Source: Actinomycetota bacterium | Lineage (GTDB): Bacteria > Actinomycetota > Humimicrobiia > Humimicrobiales > Humimicrobiaceae | Assembly (NCBI GenBank): GCA_023475715.1 | Contig: JAMCVO010000274.1 | Span: 1 to 6,591 of the forward strand | DNA: 6,591 nt | Direction of reading: 5' to 3' | Shown: positions 1 through 5,695 of the stretch, in pieces | How the letters are laid out: every line of letters starts with the position of its first letter | How positions within the stretch are numbered: the first letter of the stretch is position 1 | The notes under the pieces: model-generated | Told to the model about the DNA's origin: nothing | Databases searched by the model: none | The model's input: only the letters and a program-made list of their open reading frames with translations | Made by a program: the position numbers and the translations under genes

Positions 1-313
1 CAAATCCCCGTGCTATTTCCGCATAATAGGGTCTTGAACTCCTTACAGGACCGACCTGAGGCGCATCGTTACTGTAATAAATTGCAACAAATCTTGTTAT
101 CCCGTATTCATCTACAGCTTCGAAAACTATATCCGCAAGATTCAACCCTGATTGAGGTCGTGCAGCAATACTGTTTTCAACCATTATGGCAAGCGGTCTT
201 CTTGGCGGTGTTGATGCAGCTCCGGCACTTGAAAAACTGAATGCGGCATCTGCACCAAACATAATTAAGATTGTAATAATTGTTATAATGACGTATAGTT
301 TGAACCTTTTAAT
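1..313 (-). CDS. DUF3048 (YerB-like) exported protein, N-terminal part, cut by left edge
   Basis: This reading frame gives 104 residues and runs off the left edge. Residues 2-33 form a signal peptide: a basic start (KRFK), a hydrophobic core rich in Ile and Thr, then a small-residue stretch (SSAGAAS). No lipobox cysteine is seen, unlike classic YerB lipoproteins. From residue 39 the sequence matches the DUF3048 N-terminal domain as I know it: RPLAIMVEN, ARPQSGLNLADIVFEA, GITRFVAIYYS, VGPVRSSRPYY. The family is common in Bacillota and Actinomycetota; its members are exported and their biochemical role is not established. An in-frame TAA at 365-367 bounds the frame, and between it and Met18 there is no ATG, GTG or TTG. 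I chose the ATT at 311-313 because GGAGG lies five bases before it and the full signal peptide follows. Starting at Met18 (260-262) would cut into the signal core and has no ribosome site. Family assignment is firm; the start is inferred. Confidence 0.87.
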   Translation of the reverse strand, partial: MKRFKLYVIITIITILIMFGADAAFSFSSAGAASTPPRRPLAIMVENSIAARPQSGLNLADIVFEAVDEYGITRFVAIYYSNDAPQVGPVRSSRPYYAEIARGF

Positions 314-318
314 GATGG

Positions 319-325
319 CCTCCTT
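319..325 (-). promoter_or_regulatory. Strong Shine-Dalgarno site that sets the DUF3048 start
   Basis: On the minus strand this reads AAGGAGG, the strongest ribosome-binding match in the window. Its last base is five bases before the ATT codon at 311-313 and two before an ATC at 314-316. Spacing favours the ATT as the initiation codon. No standard start codon lies within reach of this site in the DUF3048 frame. Confidence 0.75.
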
Positions 326-349
326 CCAATTGCTGGATAAATTATTAAC

Positions 350-377
350 ATTATAAGAGATGATTTAAAAAAATGAA
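350..377 (-). promoter_or_regulatory. Candidate promoter for the DUF3048 gene
   Basis: The minus strand carries a perfect TATAAT at 350-355. Sixteen bases upstream, at 372-377, is TTCATT, a weak match (3 of 6) to the -35 consensus. Transcription would start near 343 and give a leader of about 30 bases with the GGAGG site inside it. The 107-bp gap after the transporter stop supports independent transcription. The region is AT-rich, so a chance -10 match is possible. Confidence 0.42.
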
Positions 378-420
378 ATTAATTAAATCGATAAATTGCA
401 CAAAACCTGGCCTGTTTTAT

Positions 421-1737
421 TTAAGGCTTCGGCAAATTATCCAGATCGGTTGCAGCCTGAATGCCTTTGGCTATTTCAACTATTATACCCTTTTTTATGA
501 AAACAGGTCTTGCCAGTTTCCTTAAAGCAGGCAATCTCATAAAGAATACTATTGCACAAACAATAACTATAACACCACTGATCAATACAGTGTAAGGTGC
601 ACCAATCGCATCAGCAACTCCTCCTGAAATCAAACTTCCAAACGGTGATATACCTATAAACGCCATAGTGAAATAGCTCATTACTCTTCCGCGCATCTCA
701 TCATCAGTAATTGTCTGCAGAAATGTATTTGCGGATGCAATCAGCATAATCATACCAAAACCTACAAACAGCAATATTACCATTGAAAACCATAAAATTT
801 TCGAAAGAGAAAAAACAACAAGAGTAACCCCAAAGATGGCAGTGGACAGCGCCATTATTTTCCCAAAACCTGTTGCACTTTTTTTGTTTGCAAGAACAAT
901 GCCACCAATTAGAGCGCCAACTCCGGTAGCAGCCATTAAAAAACCTAATACATCTGATCCGCTTTTTAAAATGTCTTTTGCAAAAACAGGCATCAGAACC
1001 GTATAAGGCATTCCGACAAGACTGATTACCGCAAGAAGAATAAGTACATCCCTTATAGGAGCAAATCCGAATGAATATTTAAAACCTTCTTTTAAATCTG
1101 AAAATATATTTTTACTCTCTACTTTAATATTGACCTTTTTAATCCGCATAAAAAGCAATGCAATTATGACCGCTATGAAACTTATGGCATTTATTAAAAA
1201 ACACATCCCCTCTCCCACAGCGGCTACAAGAAGGCCCGCAACGGCAGGTCCGAACAATCTTGCTCCATTAACCATTGATGAATTCAGAGCAATGGCATTT
1301 CCGAGGTCTTTTCTGTCTTCAATCATTTCTATAACAAAAGCCTGTCTTATCGGCATGTCAAATGCATTAATGAAACCAAGCACCAGACTTAAAAGAATAA
1401 TATGCCATACCTGCACAACTCCGGTCAGGGTTAATATTGCAATTATAAATGCCTGAATCATCGAAAGTATCTGGGTGATTACCAGTGCCTTGTGCTTGTT
1501 CCATCTGTCGGTAAAAACACCTGCAAAAGGAGAAACTAAAAAACATGGAATCTGACTGAAAAAAGTAATTAATCCAAGCATAAACGCTGAACCTGTTAAA
1601 TGATAAACAAGCCAGCTCATAGCTATCTGCTGCATCCATGTACCTACAAGGGAAACCAGCTGACCGCTAAAAAACAGCCTGTAATTTCTATACCTTAAAG
1701 ATCTTAAAATATTTTTTATTCCGTTTTTAGATTCCAT
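421..1737 (-). CDS. MFS transporter, MFS_3/EntS-like efflux family
   Basis: This complete 438-residue protein belongs to the major facilitator superfamily. Hydrophobic segments fill residues 20-400, consistent with about 12 membrane helices in two six-helix halves. The N-terminal pattern RNYRLFFSGQLVSLVGTWMQ (19-38) and the SWLVYHLTGS that follows are typical of the MFS_3 group, which includes the enterobactin exporter EntS. The loop between helices 2 and 3 holds the family motif A (G-x3-D-R-x-x-x-K) at residues 73-83. A half-motif, GGVADAIG, recurs in the C-terminal half. A basic cytoplasmic tail of roughly 35 residues ends the protein. Members are proton-driven exporters of drugs, siderophores or other small molecules; the substrate cannot be told from the sequence or neighbours. 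The ATG at 1737 has no visible Shine-Dalgarno. The length is normal for the family, and no break is seen. Confidence 0.9.
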   Translation of the reverse strand: MESKNGIKNILRSLRYRNYRLFFSGQLVSLVGTWMQQIAMSWLVYHLTGSAFMLGLITFFSQIPCFLVSPFAGVFTDRWNKHKALVITQILSMIQAFIIAILTLTGVVQVWHIILLSLVLGFINAFDMPIRQAFVIEMIEDRKDLGNAIALNSSMVNGARLFGPAVAGLLVAAVGEGMCFLINAISFIAVIIALLFMRIKKVNIKVESKNIFSDLKEGFKYSFGFAPIRDVLILLAVISLVGMPYTVLMPVFAKDILKSGSDVLGFLMAATGVGALIGGIVLANKKSATGFGKIMALSTAIFGVTLVVFSLSKILWFSMVILLFVGFGMIMLIASANTFLQTITDDEMRGRVMSYFTMAFIGISPFGSLISGGVADAIGAPYTVLISGVIVIVCAIVFFMRLPALRKLARPVFIKKGIIVEIAKGIQAATDLDNLPKP

Positions 1738-1746
1738 AGATAAAAA

Positions 1747-1775
1747 TTTATACTACTTTTAATAGATATTTTAAA
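1747..1775 (-). promoter_or_regulatory. Candidate promoter for the MFS gene, possibly leaderless
   Basis: On the minus strand TATAAA (1747-1752) is preceded, 17 bases upstream, by TTTAAA (1770-1775), matching 5 of 6 and 4 of 6 consensus bases. Transcription would start at about 1740, only a few bases before the ATG at 1737. This fits the lack of any Shine-Dalgarno there. The spacer is almost pure A and T, so such matches can arise by chance. Confidence 0.3.
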
Positions 1776-1794
1776 GGATAATATTTAAAATATA

Positions 1795-1815
1795 TTTACA
1801 AGCTTTACAAGCTTG
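1795..1815. repeat. Tandem 9-mer that also forms a 17-bp inverted repeat
   Basis: The 9-mer TTTACAAGC occurs twice in tandem (1795-1803, 1804-1812). Because it spans AAGCTT, the same bases form a perfect inverted repeat: CAAGCTT (1799-1805), a three-base centre TAC, then AAGCTTG (1809-1815). The right arm ends on the first G of the ribosome-binding site for the gene at 1829. It could be an operator in the divergent spacer or an RNA hairpin next to the ribosome site. It could equally be a plain slippage duplication, since duplicating a self-complementary unit yields an inverted repeat automatically. Confidence 0.6.
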
Positions 1816-1822
1816 AGGGAGA
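1815..1822 (+). promoter_or_regulatory. Shine-Dalgarno site of the membrane-protein gene
   Basis: GAGGGAGA lies 6-10 bases before the ATG at 1829, depending on which purine block pairs with 16S rRNA. It confirms the start. It abuts the inverted repeat at 1799-1815, so a hairpin there could affect its accessibility. Confidence 0.65.
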
Positions 1823-1828
1823 ATATTT

Positions 1829-2572
1829 ATGGAAAATAAATTTAACTGGAAAATCATTGTTGCACTCATTTTAGTGGTGATATCCATAATTATTTATATT
1901 ATAAACTATTTTATTTTTAAAAATTCCCATGATATTTTCTTTTACTTTACACTTGATATTGCATTCCTGCCAATAAATGTATTGCTGGTAACTTTATTAA
2001 TCGATACCTTGCTTAACCAGCGTGAAAAAAAATCGATGCTCAACAAATTAAACATGGTTATAGGAACATTTTTCAGCGAAGTTGGTTTAAGTTTATTGAA
2101 ATATTTTAACGAATACGATGAAAACATGGAAGCTATCTCAAACCGGCTTATGAAAATAAATAATTGGGGTAGAAAAGATTACCTTAAATTCAAATCAGGC
2201 ATTGTAAAGCATGATAGCAAAATTCATATAAGTATCGAAAGCGAAGAAATATTAAAAAAATTTCTGTTAAGCAAAAGAGATTTTTTATTAAGATTGCTTG
2301 AAAATCCCAACCTTCTTGAACATGAAACTTTCACGGAACTGCTCAGGGCAGTCTTTCACCTGACAGAAGAAATGTCAAGCCGTGAAACTTTTGATAATCA
2401 GCCGGAAGCAGATTTAAAGCATATCGAGCTCGATATAAAAAGATCATACCTGCTTCTTATCAAAGAATGGCTTTCATATATGGAATATTTAAAAGATTCT
2501 TATCCTTATTTATATTCTCTGGCATTAAGACAAAATCCTTTTAACAAAAATTCAACGGTAATAATAAACTAA
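1829..2572 (+). CDS. Conserved two-helix membrane protein of unknown function
   Basis: This is a 247-residue protein. Two hydrophobic helices lie at about residues 8-30 and 36-62, followed by a mostly helical, charged soluble part (63-247) that is probably cytoplasmic given the basic stretch (NQREKK) after helix 2. Two blocks look like a conserved core: 150-182 (RDFLLRLLENPNLLEHETF, then ELLRAVFHLTEE) and 203-238 (DIKRSYLLLIKEWLSYM, then YPYLYSLALRQNPF). From memory, similar C-terminal blocks occur in hypothetical proteins of clostridia, methanogens and other anaerobes, but I know of no named domain or function. No catalytic or nucleotide-binding motif is visible. A good ribosome site precedes the ATG. 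The stop is one base from the thioesterase start, so the two are very likely co-transcribed and translationally coupled. A role alongside thioester or quinone metabolism is speculation from position. Confidence 0.8.
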   Translation: MENKFNWKIIVALILVVISIIIYIINYFIFKNSHDIFFYFTLDIAFLPINVLLVTLLIDTLLNQREKKSMLNKLNMVIGTFFSEVGLSLLKYFNEYDENMEAISNRLMKINNWGRKDYLKFKSGIVKHDSKIHISIESEEILKKFLLSKRDFLLRLLENPNLLEHETFTELLRAVFHLTEEMSSRETFDNQPEADLKHIELDIKRSYLLLIKEWLSYMEYLKDSYPYLYSLALRQNPFNKNSTVIIN

Positions 2573-2573
2573 A

Positions 2574-2981
2574 ATGTATAAATACAAAACCAAAATCAAG
2601 CTTTATCACACAGATGCCGCCAATCTTATTTTCTACAGTAATTTATTCAACCTTGCATATGAGTGCCTGGAGGAATTTTTAGAAAGTTCCGATTTCAGTG
2701 TATTAAAAATTATTAACGAAGGAAAAGTCCTGATGCCAGTTGTTCATGCTGAGGCAGATTACATAAAACCAATGCGTCTTGGAGATAAAATAGAAATTCA
2801 GCTTTCTTTTGGTTTTGTTGGTAAAAGCTCATATAAACTTAATTATGATTTTTATAATGAAAGCAAAAATAAAGTCGCTCATGTAAAAACTGCACATGTG
2901 CTTATTTCAGCTAATGACTATAAACCTGTAAAACTGCCAGAAGAATTTTTGGCCATTTTAGAGAATTTAAAAGCAGAGTAA
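2574..2981 (+). CDS. Hot-dog acyl-CoA thioesterase (4HBT family), candidate DHNA-CoA hydrolase
   Basis: This 135-residue protein is the normal length for a single hot-dog domain of the 4-hydroxybenzoyl-CoA thioesterase / YbgC family. The N-terminal signature runs YHTDAANLIFYSNLFNLAYE (11-30). Asp14 stands where the family has its catalytic aspartate in the D-x-D-A-x-G-x-x-Y/F pattern; the usual Gly is Asn17 here. The sheet segment HAEADYIKPMRLGDKIEI (58-75) is also typical. These cytosolic enzymes hydrolyse acyl- or aryl-CoA esters. In menaquinone synthesis a hot-dog enzyme (MenI, or cyanobacterial Slr0204) releases 1,4-dihydroxy-2-naphthoate (DHNA) from its CoA ester, and this gene lies next to menE, menC and menA. 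That makes a MenI-type role likely, but the gene is convergent with menE, and YbgC-like broad thioesterases look similar. No Tol-Pal genes are nearby to favour YbgC. The start follows the previous stop by one base, without a clear ribosome site. Confidence 0.85.
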   Translation: MYKYKTKIKLYHTDAANLIFYSNLFNLAYECLEEFLESSDFSVLKIINEGKVLMPVVHAEADYIKPMRLGDKIEIQLSFGFVGKSSYKLNYDFYNESKNKVAHVKTAHVLISANDYKPVKLPEEFLAILENLKAE

Positions 2982-3036
2982 TAACTCACATTAAAATTTA
3001 AGCTAAATAAAATATTGATTTACCCTGAATACCTTA

Positions 3037-4434
3037 TCAGCGACTGTTGATTTCCTTCTCTGCTATCTTTTTAAATTTTTTTCTGTCAGGTTTTAAAGAA
3101 GCATTAATTTCGTTTTCCGGCCATTTTAAGAAAATGACAGGTATTTTAAAATGTTCAATTTTTTTTTGCAAAGAATTTCTTATTAACTCAAAATCAGTTT
3201 GAAAATAATTTTTGCTTTTTATAAATGCTGCAGGAATTTGTCCCTGTCCTTCCGCATCTTTAAATACCGGTACCACAAGAACATTTTCCACCCCTCCCAG
3301 TTCCATTATGGCATTCTCAATTTCTTCAGGAAAAATATTTTCTCCTTTATAAATAAACATCGAATCCTTTCTGCCATATACAGCAAGATAGCCATCATCA
3401 TCAATAAACCCTCTATCTCCGGTTTTAAACCATCCTTTTTCATCAAATGGCATATTCAAGATTTCATTTCCCTTATTATCTTTTTCCACATAGCCTTTAA
3501 ATAAAGTGCAGCCCTTTACCAGTATTTCTCCATCTTCTTCAGTTTTAATTTCTCTATACCTTAACAACTTACCTGAAGTTCTTTTTAAATGCTCCAGCGA
3601 GTCATCCTTCACGGTACATGTTATCTGTGATGCCATTTCTGTTGATCCATAAGATTTGTAAATCTGAAGCATTAATTTTATCGACTCCTCAATTAACTCT
3701 CCCGGAACAGCTGCGCCACCTATCAGAATCGCTTTCATTCTTCTTAAAGCTCTTGCTCCAGCCGGGTTATTAATAAGCGCATGAAGCTGCGAAGGAACTA
3801 TAGATAAATGTGTAACTTTCTGTTTTTCTATTACCTCCATTAAGGACAAATCAGGTGGTTTAACAGCAATATAGGCTTTACTTATTAACACTTTAAATAT
3901 CGTTGAAAAACCGCTAACATGGTTTAAAGGAAGTGAAATCAGCCAGCAGTCTCTACCCTCAAGCTCAATATTGCTATTTGAACCAAGGGCATTAAAATAA
4001 TGATTGCCAAAAGTGTGCAGAACAGCTTTGATACTGCCGGTTGAACCTGAAGTAAAAATTATGCTTGAGGGCTTGTCAGCATATTTATTAAATTTGTTTA
4101 TATCAAATAAGGAGATTAATTTTTTTAATTCGATGAGATTTAGATCATCCATAAAATAATCAAGCGGAATTATTTTAAATCCCGGTACGTCGTTACTGAA
4201 TGATTGTCCATCAATTATTATTTTTGAACAGTTTATCTTGTTTAGAATATTTGATATTTTTTGTGGCGGAAACAGCGGATTTACCGGAACTGCGATTGCA
4301 CCTGCGTTAAAGATATGTATCAGCAATTTTATATATCTTTCAGAATTATTGCTTAAAATCGCAATTTTTTCACTGTCTTTGATTCCTGTTTTATTAAATT
4401 TCTCTGTTAAAACTGCATCTGCTTTAAAAAACAT
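3037..4434 (-). CDS. menE: o-Succinylbenzoate--CoA ligase
   Basis: This 465-residue enzyme belongs to the ANL adenylate-forming superfamily. It activates o-succinylbenzoate with ATP and transfers it to CoA, giving the substrate of MenB. Motifs appear in order: P-loop TSGSTGSIK (128-136); SLPLNHVSG (167-175), a MenE hallmark (SLPLFHVSG in E. coli, from memory); VPSQL and IGGAAVPGEL (about 213-246); adenine-binding SYGSTEMAS (261-269); TGDRG (338-342) with the ribose-binding Asp; hinge GRKD (354-357); KGENIFPEE (363-371). Lys448 in SLKPDRKK is the probable catalytic lysine of the C-terminal lobe. The N terminus looks about 25 residues shorter than in E. coli MenE: the first strand and start of the first helix appear missing, and an in-frame TAA at 4441-4443 rules out an extension. 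The gene starts 24 bases after the menC stop, so they are likely in one operon. It converges with the thioesterase across 55 bp. Confidence 0.93.
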   Translation of the reverse strand: MFFKADAVLTEKFNKTGIKDSEKIAILSNNSERYIKLLIHIFNAGAIAVPVNPLFPPQKISNILNKINCSKIIIDGQSFSNDVPGFKIIPLDYFMDDLNLIELKKLISLFDINKFNKYADKPSSIIFTSGSTGSIKAVLHTFGNHYFNALGSNSNIELEGRDCWLISLPLNHVSGFSTIFKVLISKAYIAVKPPDLSLMEVIEKQKVTHLSIVPSQLHALINNPAGARALRRMKAILIGGAAVPGELIEESIKLMLQIYKSYGSTEMASQITCTVKDDSLEHLKRTSGKLLRYREIKTEEDGEILVKGCTLFKGYVEKDNKGNEILNMPFDEKGWFKTGDRGFIDDDGYLAVYGRKDSMFIYKGENIFPEEIENAIMELGGVENVLVVPVFKDAEGQGQIPAAFIKSKNYFQTDFELIRNSLQKKIEHFKIPVIFLKWPENEINASLKPDRKKFKKIAEKEINSR

Positions 4435-4458
4435 CTTAGTTTAAAATTTAAGGTTATT

Positions 4459-5685
4459 TTAACAATCCAATAGTTCCAGCATGTCAAAATTAATTTTACT
4501 CATATTTTTTAATATTTCCTTCAGTTTTATTTTACCTTCCGATATTTCTATATCTTCGGTTAAAAGATTCTTCTTTAAAAACTTTAATGTATCAACTCCT
4601 ACAGGTATATTATTTAAATCCATTAGATAAGCAAATAATACTATCGCAGAAACTGCTATGCTGCTTTCAAATGAATTACTTAAAACCGAAGTAATGCCAG
4701 CTTTTTTTGCAGCTGCTATTAAATCTGAAGCCTTTGAAAAACCTCCTATAAAACCAGGCTTTAATACAAATGCTTTTAAATAATCAGGGTATTTTTCACC
4801 TGTTTTATTAATATCATTTAATTTCAAAAAATCGCTTAATTTTTCATCAAGAGCAATTGGGATTCCTGTTTCACTAAAAAATATCGGATATTTGTTTATG
4901 TCACCCATGGGATCTTCGATATATTCAATCCCGTCGCTCCCAATCTGATTTCCAAATTGGACTGCCTCCTTTAAATCCCATAAACCATTTGCATCAAGCC
5001 TTAGTTTTATATCTTCTTTTACGCTATATTTAACAAACTTCTTGATTTCTTTTATCTTATTTATTTCATAATCAAGCAGTCCTCTTCCAACTTTGATTTT
5101 TATAGTTCTGTATCCGTCCTTGATAATGCGTTCCATGCTGCTTTTTATATCTGTTCCTAAATCCATAAACAATTTACTCACCTGTAAGTCATCTTCTTCT
5201 GTGTCCATCAGGCTTTTTTGAAAATCAGGTTTTAAAAAAAATATGTTTAGCAAAGCCATCTCAATTCCAAATTTTACAGAAGGAAAAATGCCATCATCTG
5301 AAAAAATGTCTTTAAAAAAACCAAAACCAGTTAAAAAATAATCATTGAATTTATTTACCGTATCCGATAATTTCGACTTACCGCATAGTATTGCTTCCGG
5401 GTTCAGAAAGACGGATTTGGTATTTTCTATCCTGACAGGTTTTTTATCTATTGTGCAGCCAATAATATTCTTCTTTATTTTTTTAAGCTGCCAAGCAGCT
5501 TCTTCAAAACTTTCCGAGTTAAAGAAAGGCAGCGGTGCTGTTTCTCCAAATACTGAAAAACCTGATGAAGTTTTTATATTTATTATTATACCTGCTCTGG
5601 AAGTCAGTTCATGATTTTTTATTTTTACGGATTGTGCAAACTGAAGATTGTATTTATAAAGATTGAATTCGATTATTTTTTCCAT
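4459..5685 (-). CDS. menC: o-Succinylbenzoate synthase
   Basis: This enolase-superfamily enzyme dehydrates SHCHC to o-succinylbenzoate. Using the ATG at 5685 it has 408 residues. Visible key sites: the K-x-K acid/base pair Lys196/Lys198 in TIKIKVG; metal ligands Asp231 (LRLDANGLW), Glu257 (YIEDP) and Asp280 (ALDE); and Lys309 in VLKPG. The N-terminal cap domain has the MenC-like GETAPLPFFNSESFEEA. I chose Met12 of a longer frame that opens with TTG at 5718: the ATG start gives the usual MenC N terminus, and neither has a clear ribosome site. The ATG is 10 bases after the menA stop, so translation is probably coupled. The protein is longer than E. coli MenC (about 320) or Bacillus MenC (about 370); most of the extra length is low-complexity sequence at about 75-130, with a smaller addition near 155-177. 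All catalytic residues are present, so it should be active. Confidence 0.92.
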   Translation of the reverse strand: MEKIIEFNLYKYNLQFAQSVKIKNHELTSRAGIIINIKTSSGFSVFGETAPLPFFNSESFEEAAWQLKKIKKNIIGCTIDKKPVRIENTKSVFLNPEAILCGKSKLSDTVNKFNDYFLTGFGFFKDIFSDDGIFPSVKFGIEMALLNIFFLKPDFQKSLMDTEEDDLQVSKLFMDLGTDIKSSMERIIKDGYRTIKIKVGRGLLDYEINKIKEIKKFVKYSVKEDIKLRLDANGLWDLKEAVQFGNQIGSDGIEYIEDPMGDINKYPIFFSETGIPIALDEKLSDFLKLNDINKTGEKYPDYLKAFVLKPGFIGGFSKASDLIAAAKKAGITSVLSNSFESSIAVSAIVLFAYLMDLNNIPVGVDTLKFLKKNLLTEDIEISEGKIKLKEILKNMSKINFDMLELLDC

Positions 5686-5695
5686 AAGATTAATC

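Noticed and set aside
10..240. Plus-strand open frame of 76 codons at the left end.
   Set aside because: The minus strand of the same bases encodes a clear signal peptide and DUF3048 domain, while the plus-strand translation resembles no family and has no ribosome site.
400..420. Possible terminator after the transporter: arms 414-420 and 400-406 around AGGCCAG on the minus strand.
   Set aside because: The stem is seven pairs, mostly A-T with one G-T, and no run of T follows on the transporter strand. Too weak to call.
1130..1639. Open frames inside the transporter gene, one on each strand (1130-1456 plus, 1367-1639 minus).
   Set aside because: They are alternative frames of the well-supported MFS gene and show no recognisable protein features.
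2982..3036. Search for a shared terminator between the convergent thioesterase and menE genes.
   Set aside because: Only a five-pair A/T arm (ATTTA-AGC-TAAAT) was found, with no GC-rich stem. No terminator can be supported.
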